64,000 nt of DNA. It comes from a virus. The notes under the pieces were generated by a model, which did no database searches, had not been told where the DNA came from, and saw only the letters and a program-made list of their open reading frames with translations. Positions 32,461 to 40,573 of the stretch are shown piece by piece (the stretch's first letter is position 1; every line of letters begins with the position of its first letter). Made by a program: the position numbers and the translations under genes. The stretch covers positions 62,001 to 126,000 of the IMG/VR virus record IMGVR_UViG_3300037294_000266; one strand, 5' to 3'.

Positions 32461-33876
32461 TTAACGGTTGACTGCCACGTAACCTTTCAACTGTTCTTCG
32501 AGATTGTACAAGGTACCGTCGATGAAACGGAAGTAAGGCGCACGCAGGCTCTCGACACTGTAGTAGGCTTTGTCGAGGAAGGTGAACATTGCAGTTACAC
32601 CCACATCAAACCCACGCCACAGTTCGTTGCTCATGTGACTGAACTCAACGTTACTAACCATCGCCCACAACCGCTCATAAACTTCAGACGCTTCGTACCA
32701 CGCCTGACACAGTTCATTGTAGTAATCGAAATCACTCGCTGCGGCGTCACCAAGAATATCGGCCAATTCATTAGTGACTTCACTAAGAGCTGCCACATTT
32801 GCGTAACGGGTGTCGCACATGCCGTTCAGTCGAGGCTTACTTGGAGTAGCTGGCATTTCAACCAAGGTAACCAGTTCCATGATCCACTCGACATCACGGT
32901 AGCGGCTACGGTAGCCAACCGCTCCATCAAAGAATGTCAAGCCAGCGATTTCCTTAAGGCCATTTGCGATCTTAGCCGCCGGAAGAGGAGCGCCCACCTC
33001 TTTAAACAACTTGTGAAGTGCATCAGACGCTGAGATCTCATCACGCATGGTGAGGATGTTGGCAATCGAATCTGCAAGGGCATCCGAACGCTTGACAGCG
33101 TCTGGGTGGATCTCGGTGATAGCCTTCTTGAGAAGCCCAATCACTTTCTGGCCTGATGATTTAACAGCAGCGCTAGAGATTTCAACCGCCTTGCCATCAA
33201 AGTACATCTGCCCGACCATCCGACCGTCAAGACGCATTCCTTTAGCAGGAACACCGTAGTCAGCAGGGAGATTGGTGATGCGAGCTGTGATTGCAGCCAG
33301 GCGCTTATCGAACATGGCACGGGAATGAATGCCACGACGCATGGCAATTGTCATGTTCTGGAATTTCTCCTTGATCCACGTCTTCAATCGGCTCAGAAGA
33401 GTCTTCAGGAAGTCACCCAGACCTTCCATAGAAGCACTGGTCAACTGACCGTCTTCAGCTACCAGTACTGGTGGGGTGCAGTCACCCGCTTGCTGAGCAA
33501 TGTTGGCAAGAGCTGTGTTAGCCATGGCCACATCGCCCGCGTCCAGACTTTCCATGGAGGTGATTACACCTGCCATTTCCATACCGGCCGAGATGTTCTG
33601 GATGGTACCTGAGATCTCACTGAGATCACGACGCATGGCAGCGTGTTCTTCTTCGTTCTTGACGATGTAGTCTGTGCAGACTTCACGACAGGCTTCTTCG
33701 CTATTATAGCGTTCGGCTGTGACGTGTTCAAGGACCTCAGCAGAAATGGTATCTGCAGTGATTACCGTCAGGCCTTCGACAGGACCTGGGGTTTCTTCAG
33801 CCACACCGACTTCACTGGAAAGTGCGCGGAGATCCTGCAATGATTCTTGCAGAATGGATTCGAGACTCGATTTCAT
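32461..33876 (-). CDS. Inner-head/ejection-type virion protein with propeptide, 471 aa
   Basis: The acidic N-terminal 150 residues carry repeated S-[LM]-E motifs (KSSLES, VITSMES, LTSASMEG near 148), the kind of site cut by phiKZ-type prohead proteases (S/A-x-E). After the last motif comes a strongly basic amphipathic helix (LKTLLSRLKTWIKEKFQN) and a helical domain. The same architecture is seen in the genes at 33889, 35279 and 43534. It is predicted to be packaged inside the head, processed at ASME, and possibly ejected with DNA. Confidence 0.7.
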   Translation of the reverse strand: MKSSLESILQESLQDLRALSSEVGVAEETPGPVEGLTVITADTISAEVLEHVTAERYNSEEACREVCTDYIVKNEEEHAAMRRDLSEISGTIQNISAGMEMAGVITSMESLDAGDVAMANTALANIAQQAGDCTPPVLVAEDGQLTSASMEGLGDFLKTLLSRLKTWIKEKFQNMTIAMRRGIHSRAMFDKRLAAITARITNLPADYGVPAKGMRLDGRMVGQMYFDGKAVEISSAAVKSSGQKVIGLLKKAITEIHPDAVKRSDALADSIANILTMRDEISASDALHKLFKEVGAPLPAAKIANGLKEIAGLTFFDGAVGYRSRYRDVEWIMELVTLVEMPATPSKPRLNGMCDTRYANVAALSEVTNELADILGDAAASDFDYYNELCQAWYEASEVYERLWAMVSNVEFSHMSNELWRGFDVGVTAMFTFLDKAYYSVESLRAPYFRFIDGTLYNLEEQLKGYVAVNR

Positions 33877-33888
33877 GCCAGCACCTAT

Positions 33889-35148
33889 TTATTGATTATG
33901 AAGTGACTTACGAGCGTAAGTCAACAGATTGCGAGAAACGGTTAGCAGGTTGGTAGTCATCTGATCTACCGGACCAATAGCCATGTTTGCGTACGACCGT
34001 ACAAAACGAATGGTGCTCTGATCAAACGTATCACCGCCATCCAGAATGTTCTGATATCGTTCGCCAGCACGCAGGACGTTCTTGATCTGACTTTCAATGC
34101 GGTTGAATGCCATGACACGTTCCTGGGCATCAATCATGTCGAGAATTTCTACGACACGCTTACCAATGAGTTCTACCTGCTGACCGGAAGCTGTCTTCAC
34201 AATGCCACTCAGCGTGTTGCTGACGTTGACATTGGACATGGAGAACTTAACGCCCGTGGTGCGGAGCGCTTGTGCAAAAGCAATCGGATCAGACTCTAGC
34301 CCATCGCGTGCATCTGACTCGATTGTCAGGAAGAACATCGTCCAGCCACCAATGATCGGCGGAGCAGCCAGAACAAGACGGTTACCAAAGCGAGAGTCGC
34401 GATACGCCATGGCACGCATCTTAGATGCGATAGTGGTCACTGGAGAATCGTTGAACACACCGCAGACTTCTGAAAGGAGTTCTCGACTCACTTTACCACT
34501 GCCAAGCGCCCGTTCAAACTTCTTACCCATCTCAAGCATTGCAGGACCGTAACTTGAGGTCATTGCTTTGTATTGCTCAAGGGCTGCACTGACAGCACGA
34601 ATGATACTGTCAGGATCGCCTAAGGTATTAGAACCAACGATGAATGATTTGATCTCAATGCCAAGCTGCACATCTTGGTTCTTAATACTTGTGTTACGTC
34701 GAACTGCCCCATGCTTCTGGATATGTTCGGCTGAGAGGCGTAACTGTCCCCGATAGGTCGATACACTTGCCCAGAAGTTCTTTACGAACTGTACGATGGA
34801 AAGCACCATCGAGACAATGCGCTTCCACAGTTCACGGGTGAGGTCTTTGAGCGACTCTGTAGAAACAATACCTTGCTCGTGAGACTCAAGCGATGGGATG
34901 ATGTCATTTACAGTGATGCCAGTGCCCGAGACAAGGTTCTCGAAGCTGACCTTAATGGCTTGTTTGTGACCTGGAGAGACGACTTCATTACTGTCCAGGT
35001 GTGCGATCAGAGATTCCAAAGAATCTGCTGCATCTAAAAGGGACTCCATCTGAACCTTGGCATCGGTCAAATCACGATGAGCTTCCAGTACGTTGAATAG
35101 TCCCTCGTTCTCGAGGCCTGTAAGTTCAGGCAGTTGTTCATCAGACAT
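33889..35148 (-). CDS. Inner-head/ejection-type virion protein with propeptide, 419 aa
   Basis: The acidic N-terminus has QMESLLDAADSLESLIAHLDS and later PSLESHE and IVSTES (near 98). A hydrophobic-basic helix (LWKRIVSMVLSIVQFVKNFW) then leads into the helical mature domain. It resembles the 35279 gene product in the spacing of motifs. Its start overlaps nothing and has only a weak GAGC site. Confidence 0.7.
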   Translation of the reverse strand: MSDEQLPELTGLENEGLFNVLEAHRDLTDAKVQMESLLDAADSLESLIAHLDSNEVVSPGHKQAIKVSFENLVSGTGITVNDIIPSLESHEQGIVSTESLKDLTRELWKRIVSMVLSIVQFVKNFWASVSTYRGQLRLSAEHIQKHGAVRRNTSIKNQDVQLGIEIKSFIVGSNTLGDPDSIIRAVSAALEQYKAMTSSYGPAMLEMGKKFERALGSGKVSRELLSEVCGVFNDSPVTTIASKMRAMAYRDSRFGNRLVLAAPPIIGGWTMFFLTIESDARDGLESDPIAFAQALRTTGVKFSMSNVNVSNTLSGIVKTASGQQVELIGKRVVEILDMIDAQERVMAFNRIESQIKNVLRAGERYQNILDGGDTFDQSTIRFVRSYANMAIGPVDQMTTNLLTVSRNLLTYARKSLHNQ

Positions 35149-35216
35149 GGCAGATGCTCGTGTTAGAGATTGAGTTTATAATTCACCATAGAATTCGGTG
35201 AAACGAATAAAATAAA

Positions 35217-35244
35217 CATCAGCCCGGAATGAACCGGGCTGATG
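35217..35244 (-). terminator. Rho-independent terminator of the 35279 gene
   Basis: An 11-bp stem (CATCAGCCCGG) with a 6-base loop is followed on the leftward strand by TTTATTTTATT. Good hairpin plus T-rich tail. Confidence 0.8.
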
Positions 35245-35278
35245 TATTCATTACAACAACTATCCGACCGGGGGTCGA

Positions 35279-36511
35279 TTAGTTGTAAGCAGCCATCGCT
35301 TTCTTAGCGAAGCCGAACGATGCTTTAGCAGCGTTAGCTGCGTAGGACATGTAGGCTGGGCCCAGGCCGCTGGACATGCGGTAGATCGATTTGAACTGCT
35401 TCAAGCTGTCGCGATAAGAAGCAGCTTCTTCTTTATCGTAATCGGCAGTCTTGACCAGCTTGTCTTGAGCAGCGATAAACGCGTCGAGTTCTTTCTGAAG
35501 CGCTTTGAAGTGCTTCTTATCGAACTCAGCGATCATGCGGCCGACGGCGATGATTTCGTTGGCGATAGCTTTAATTTCGTTCTTATTAGGAACGGCAACT
35601 TCGCTTTCTTTGCCATCGAATTCAGCAGCAGTATTCAACTTGAACACGTTTGCAGTGGTGTCGAATGCGATCATGCGGCCGCCAGGGAGTTTTACGTCCA
35701 TTGGAATGCCTGGGAATACTTTCTTGCCGTATTCAACGCCTTCTTCGAAACCGGCAGTCGCCGAACCCGACATGAAGCGACCGGCCAAGGCTTTGACTTC
35801 GCTTGCAGCATGGCTGGTGGCAGCCGATACTTTTACGCCGTTGGTCAGGATGTCTTTCAGCTTGCCGGCTACAGAGCCTTCAACCTTGCCATCAATGTGC
35901 AGGTACTTACCAGCACCGCCCATCGATACTTTCTTGTCGCCAGGCTCGCCAGACAGGCTGTTAGCCGAAGACTTCAGCTGGTTGCCAGCAACCATCAGGG
36001 CTTCGCCAGATTTGCCGATGGTCTGGATGAACTTAACCACGGCCTGGTAGGCAGACGTGATTGCATTCTTGACAGCATTCCAGATCTTGGCCAGAAGGTC
36101 TTTGGCGCCTTGCATGGCTTCCAAAGAAGCTTGCAGTTTGTCGCCAGTGCCGCCGAAGGATTCAACGGAAACGCTGTACTGGCTGCCATCGATAGGCAGA
36201 CGGCGAACGGCGTTAACCATGGCGCGGCCATGAACGTCAGCAGCCTGAGGATTCATGCCGCCGTCAGCGATGGCAGATTCCAGAGAAGCGATCAGAGATT
36301 CCAGGCTTTCAGCAGCGCCTTCCAGATCTTCAACAGCGTCATCGTGTTCTTCAACACTGTCAGCGCCGTCACGAACTTCTTCGAGGATCTCGTCGATCGC
36401 TACGGTGGTTTCTTCGGTGACCGGGTTCAGTTCAGCAGTTTCGCCTTCACCGTCCAAGGACTCCAAGGACGAGATGGCCAGTGCAGAGGCGAGAATAGAG
36501 TTACGCATCAT
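35279..36511 (-). CDS. Inner-head/ejection-type virion protein with propeptide, probably abundant, 410 aa
   Basis: The N-terminal propeptide is very acidic (ISSLESLDGEGE, LESLIASLESAIAD) with candidate cleavage at VSVES (about 119) or LQASLEA (about 132). An amphipathic helix (LLAKIWNAVKNAITSAYQAVVKF) starts the mature part. Codons look more G/C-rich and regular than in neighbours, and the gene has its own terminator on each side, which suits high expression. The start is at 36511 (or the next ATG) after GGAG; the longer ORF would start in the preceding hairpin. Confidence 0.72.
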   Translation of the reverse strand: MMRNSILASALAISSLESLDGEGETAELNPVTEETTVAIDEILEEVRDGADSVEEHDDAVEDLEGAAESLESLIASLESAIADGGMNPQAADVHGRAMVNAVRRLPIDGSQYSVSVESFGGTGDKLQASLEAMQGAKDLLAKIWNAVKNAITSAYQAVVKFIQTIGKSGEALMVAGNQLKSSANSLSGEPGDKKVSMGGAGKYLHIDGKVEGSVAGKLKDILTNGVKVSAATSHAASEVKALAGRFMSGSATAGFEEGVEYGKKVFPGIPMDVKLPGGRMIAFDTTANVFKLNTAAEFDGKESEVAVPNKNEIKAIANEIIAVGRMIAEFDKKHFKALQKELDAFIAAQDKLVKTADYDKEEAASYRDSLKQFKSIYRMSSGLGPAYMSYAANAAKASFGFAKKAMAAYN

Positions 36512-36544
36512 TATCTTGTTGCTCCGTGTTTGCAAACAAAGGAA

Positions 36545-36580
36545 GAGATAAGGGTTCACCTAGGACGGAGCCCTTATCTC
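36545..36580 (-). terminator. Terminator or leader hairpin
   Basis: A 10-bp perfect stem (GAGATAAGGG) with a 16-base loop lies between the stop at 36611 and the start at 36511. It is followed by a Thr/Cys-rich stretch without a long T tract. Confidence 0.55.
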
Positions 36581-36610
36581 GCACACCATAGGTGTAATTT
36601 TACAGAGCAC

Positions 36611-37138
36611 CTAAGCGGCGTCTGAACGCTCGTGCCAGCCGTCTGGCAATGACCCTGCAATCAAGTGCAGACACACTACCAGATCAGTCAGACCGTCTTC
36701 ACGACCTAGCCAGGCTGAGATAATCTCGCCCTTGGATGCAGTGAACATCCAGCCGTAATCGTTCTCGCGGACCAACTTGCCAGCATCAACCGAAATCCGA
36801 TCTTTAGGATGGAACACCATCAGATCACGGTAGTTTTCAAGCGCCAGGGCTCGAGTCTTACCGTTGATAAAGTTGAGCGTGGAAATGGAGAAGTTCAATA
36901 CCCAGTTCGACTGAAGTTCTTTCAACTGATTAAGCAGAATGAACTGACCGGAACGGGTGAACAGTACTTGCTTCGCAGCTACGACAACATCTTCGAGATA
37001 ATCGAAATCATGCTCGAACCCATTGATGCTCTCCATGCGATGGTAGAGCTTGTCAATGAGGGGAAGGTCGATGAAACCTTCTGGATGTTGGGACGTGGTG
37101 TCCAAGATGAAGCCGCGATGAGTTTTAATCACGCTCAT
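36611..37138 (-). CDS. Probable virion-associated protein, 175 aa
   Basis: An unrecognised protein placed between inner-head genes. The start overlaps the upstream stop by four bases. No propeptide motifs. The central part has basic and aromatic stretches (LQSNWVLNFSISTLNFINGKTR). Confidence 0.6.
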   Translation of the reverse strand: MSVIKTHRGFILDTTSQHPEGFIDLPLIDKLYHRMESINGFEHDFDYLEDVVVAAKQVLFTRSGQFILLNQLKELQSNWVLNFSISTLNFINGKTRALALENYRDLMVFHPKDRISVDAGKLVRENDYGWMFTASKGEIISAWLGREDGLTDLVVCLHLIAGSLPDGWHERSDAA

Positions 37139-38022
37139 CCGTACTTAGCCTCCATCTTAGCGATCTTCTCGGCTGTCTGGTTCAAGAACCGCTCGTACTT
37201 GCCGATGGTACTTTCCAACTGGGCATCGCTCTTGCCTTCTGCTTGAAGACGGAGTTGTTCGATACGCAACTGGATAGAACGAGCATCTTCTTTCAGACGA
37301 TCGTATTTAGCGACTTGCATCTGAGCACGCCAAATACCAATAGCCATGGCCACATCGCTGACGATAGGTACAAAGTTATTCTTCAGAGGGTCGAGTTTAG
37401 CCAGACCCACCTGAGGAGCAATGACCTTGTCGTCGTCTTCACCGATACTGATCTCAGGTATCGATTCGATGAGGGAGGCAATTTCACGAGAAGGGCGCGA
37501 GAAGGTTTGCAGCAAGGTAATGAACGCACGGCGGTTATCTTTAAGCCATGCCAGCTCAGGCCGAGGACGTTCTTGGCCTTCTGGATGTTCTTTAGATACC
37601 AGTGACGCTTCTGCCACAAGGATATAATGGAGCAACTGCATCGAGTAGTTGACCACGAAGTCCATGTAACCTAACGTACGTAGGAGTTCTGCACGACGGT
37701 AGGTAATGCCTTCTATCACGATGTCCTTACCGTAACTCTTCTCGACGATAGCGCCTAAGAGTTCTGCGGTAATGGACATGTTCGCCAGCACCTGACGAAT
37801 GTAGCCAAAAGCTGTCATGCGCGGTGGAAGACGGACGCCCTTGCTAAGGTCGGATTCGAAGTCCTTGCCTGCTTTCGACTTGAGGGTCGGAAGACCTGTC
37901 TCAGCATTCATGAACGTTTCGATTGCCTTCTGCAGACCTTGTGTAAAGATACGCATACGTTCTTTCAGTTCGTCCTTGGTGAAGGACGCCGCCAGCTGAC
38001 GGACGTAGTCGAGGATTCGCAT
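37135..38022 (-). CDS. Probable virion-associated helical protein, 295 aa
   Basis: A predominantly helical protein, ending in a coiled coil (YDRLKEDARSIQLRIEQLRLQAEGK to the end). It lacks S-x-E repeats. The start follows AAGGAACTAGGAAC and the gene is coupled to its neighbour. Its place in the virion is inferred from the cluster. Confidence 0.6.
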   Translation of the reverse strand: MRILDYVRQLAASFTKDELKERMRIFTQGLQKAIETFMNAETGLPTLKSKAGKDFESDLSKGVRLPPRMTAFGYIRQVLANMSITAELLGAIVEKSYGKDIVIEGITYRRAELLRTLGYMDFVVNYSMQLLHYILVAEASLVSKEHPEGQERPRPELAWLKDNRRAFITLLQTFSRPSREIASLIESIPEISIGEDDDKVIAPQVGLAKLDPLKNNFVPIVSDVAMAIGIWRAQMQVAKYDRLKEDARSIQLRIEQLRLQAEGKSDAQLESTIGKYERFLNQTAEKIAKMEAKYG

Positions 38023-38049
38023 GTTCCTAGTTCCTTAATTGGGGAGTGA

Positions 38050-39408
38050 TCAGATACGGCCTGGGGCGCGCCCGAGCTGATAAGACTTGAGGATTTCCAT
38101 CATCTCTTTACTGTCAGACTTGCCAGCAGTACGGATGTCCTTTGCAGTCAGCTTGGTCGGCATTTCGATACCGCGCGTATAGATGACCAGAGATTCCCAA
38201 TCAGGATCTACAACAGCCAGCAACATCGAGTAGGTGTGACCGAAGATGCCTTGACGTACCTTGAAGTTCTCCAGCTTGCCGCCAATGCGCCGCTCAAGCT
38301 CTTGAGCAGTCAGTGTGTCGATTACAATCAACGCACTGGCAGTGGCCAGTGACGGGCCTTGAGTCAAGATCTCAGCAGTGGCGTTACGACGAGCACGAGA
38401 ATAGACAGCCTTGTAATAACCAGACTCGTCTTTCATCATTGCCGCACGGTGTGCGTCGACACGGTCCATCTGGAGAACGAAGTCAGACCAGAAACCGATC
38501 TCACCAGCACGCCATGCACGATAACGACTACCAAAGGTAGCATCTGAACCACCAACGGCCAAAGTCTGAATCATGGAGTCAGATGGCATCGTGGCCACCC
38601 GCAGACGAATGGTCACTGGGACAACGGCTTCTTTGCCATCTTCGCTGATCGTTACATCGATGACGTTACCGACAGCCAGGTTCACAGCCTTCTCGACATA
38701 CTTGGCAGCAGAAGTTACACCGGTGCCGTTGTTACTGTAATTCGCTTTCTTGAACTCGGCATCAAGTTCCTTAGCCAGCTTGGCGGCTTCGGCGCCTGTG
38801 CTCTTCTTGATGTTCTCGTAATCACGGGTCAGCTTTTCCTTAAGCTTCTCATCGGTGATCTTGGCCAAGGCTTCTTCAGGCGTTAGCGCTTCCATGGAAG
38901 CAGTGCGCTCAAGCAGTTCTTGTTCAGCAACGATCTCGTCAATGAAAGGAAGGCCGAATGATTCCATGGATGTGATCAGCTTCTCAGAAGCAGTCAGTGC
39001 ATCCATGGTGGCGTTGCCCAGATCGCGATCTGTGGCGAACTTATCAAGACGCCGACCGACCGAAATGCCGTTGATTTTGGTGTCAAGAGAAACAGCCAGC
39101 AACCAATAACCAGTGAACATGTTGTACATGCTGTAAACGACGTCTTGGATGAACGGAGTGTTCAAAGAACGCTTGTCCATTAAAAGAATCGGTTCAACAC
39201 GGGCAGATTGTGTGAAGCGTACAAGGTCGCCTTGATTACTGGCCGCCAAAACTTCCTTGGTCTTTTGGATTACTTCACCTGCTGCTTGCTTGCCAATTTT
39301 CTCGGCAATGGCAGAGATGACCTGCGGAGCGTATTTGGCAAGAAGACTGCCACCGGCGATAATTAACGAGCCGGTGATAAGACCTTCTTGCGAGACTTGT
39401 TTGTTCAT
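38050..39408 (-). CDS. Virion protein with prohead-protease motifs, 452 aa
   Basis: Starts with a hydrophobic Gly/Ala segment (ITGSLIIAGGSLLAKYAPQVI). It contains two S-M-E sites, ITSMES and RTASMEA (about 156-183), before a charged linker and a beta-rich C-terminal domain. The site resembles those of the inner-head proteins. It is divergently arranged with the rightward gene at 39438, separated by only 29 bases. Confidence 0.66.
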   Translation of the reverse strand: MNKQVSQEGLITGSLIIAGGSLLAKYAPQVISAIAEKIGKQAAGEVIQKTKEVLAASNQGDLVRFTQSARVEPILLMDKRSLNTPFIQDVVYSMYNMFTGYWLLAVSLDTKINGISVGRRLDKFATDRDLGNATMDALTASEKLITSMESFGLPFIDEIVAEQELLERTASMEALTPEEALAKITDEKLKEKLTRDYENIKKSTGAEAAKLAKELDAEFKKANYSNNGTGVTSAAKYVEKAVNLAVGNVIDVTISEDGKEAVVPVTIRLRVATMPSDSMIQTLAVGGSDATFGSRYRAWRAGEIGFWSDFVLQMDRVDAHRAAMMKDESGYYKAVYSRARRNATAEILTQGPSLATASALIVIDTLTAQELERRIGGKLENFKVRQGIFGHTYSMLLAVVDPDWESLVIYTRGIEMPTKLTAKDIRTAGKSDSKEMMEILKSYQLGRAPGRI

Positions 39409-39437
39409 GTAAAATTCCCTTCAGAGGCGTGTAAGGA

Positions 39438-40559
39438 ATGGCTGATTATAAACTGATGAAAGAGGTGCTAGACACCATTGCCAAAGGCGGGGGCTTCGAC
39501 AGCGATGACGCATTGATGCGTCGTTTGACCCGTGAACAAGGCATGGGTGCCCTAGGGGCTCGGTTTCACGACTTGCTCGGCGGATACAACCGTACACAAC
39601 AAGGTTCTGCGGTACCAGCTAACACAGACATGCAGGGTTTGACGTTTTTCTCACGCCCAAATTTGAACCTGTCATACGATAACATCATGGCCATGCGTCA
39701 GTTGTCTGTAATGGCTAGTAATAAGCCCACTTCATACAACCGAATCATCCGTCGGATGCTCTGGCCTGACAGTATAGATAGTGACATTTCAGGCGATAAT
39801 AACATCTTCGACAACCGTCAAGCGTTTATGCCGTTACTCAGTAACTGCTTAACTAACATGTCGGGTTGGCCAGACCTTACGCTCCATGCATACAGCACAA
39901 ACGAGGGGATGGCCAAAGAAGTCTGGATGATGAACGACTCCATTGCAGAGATCAATGGTAGATTTACGCTGGACTGCACATTCGAAAACACCTTAGGCGA
40001 TCCTATATCATTCACGCTTTTTGCGTGGCTTCTATATATCGGCGGTGTCTACATGGGCACTAAGATCCAGCCAGCCGGGTACTCTATTGTCCAACGTGAA
40101 GTCGATTACATGACACGGATCTACCGGTTTGTTACAGACTGGTCAGGTCGCTATATTCAGAAGTGGGCTTCGTGTGGTGCTGCGTTCCCTGTCGGCCTTT
40201 CTATCGGTACGTCGTTTAACTATTCCCGTGAGACGCCGTACAACGAAAACAACAAACAAGTGCAAGCTTCGTTTGAATGTGTAGTAGCAGAATACAATGA
40301 CCCCATTACGTTATGGGAGTTCAACAAATTAGTGGTGATCTTTAACCCTGACATGGGTGACGGTAAGCGTGAGAAGACGATGGTGCATGTCTCCCCAGAA
40401 GAACGTAAGCTGTTTAACTATAAAGGTTTCCCGTGGATCAATCTTCAAGGTGATCCTGAACTGCAATGGTGGGTAGACAAGTCTGAATATGACGCTGTCA
40501 GTAAAGGGAAGTTGATTCTTCCAACCACCCTCAGTTCCACTCAGGTATCGCAACTATAA
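39438..40559 (+). CDS. Probable virion structural protein, 373 aa
   Basis: A mixed alpha/beta protein without recognised family. The central part is rich in aromatic residues (FTLFAWLLYIGGVYMGTKIQ) but is not a clean membrane helix. It begins a two-gene rightward unit with the 973-residue protein. The site GTGTAAGGA precedes the ATG. No clear promoter fits in the 29-base divergent gap, so its promoter may lie within the 38050 gene. Confidence 0.62.
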   Translation: MADYKLMKEVLDTIAKGGGFDSDDALMRRLTREQGMGALGARFHDLLGGYNRTQQGSAVPANTDMQGLTFFSRPNLNLSYDNIMAMRQLSVMASNKPTSYNRIIRRMLWPDSIDSDISGDNNIFDNRQAFMPLLSNCLTNMSGWPDLTLHAYSTNEGMAKEVWMMNDSIAEINGRFTLDCTFENTLGDPISFTLFAWLLYIGGVYMGTKIQPAGYSIVQREVDYMTRIYRFVTDWSGRYIQKWASCGAAFPVGLSIGTSFNYSRETPYNENNKQVQASFECVVAEYNDPITLWEFNKLVVIFNPDMGDGKREKTMVHVSPEERKLFNYKGFPWINLQGDPELQWWVDKSEYDAVSKGKLILPTTLSSTQVSQL

Positions 40560-40573
40560 CACTGGAGTCTGTA

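Noticed and set aside
35465-36625. Long plus-strand ORF (386 codons) opposite the 35279 gene
   Set aside because: It is the antisense shadow of a G/C-regular, strongly coding minus-strand gene with a ribosome binding site, propeptide motifs and terminator. The plus ORF has no site and a composition typical of antisense frames.
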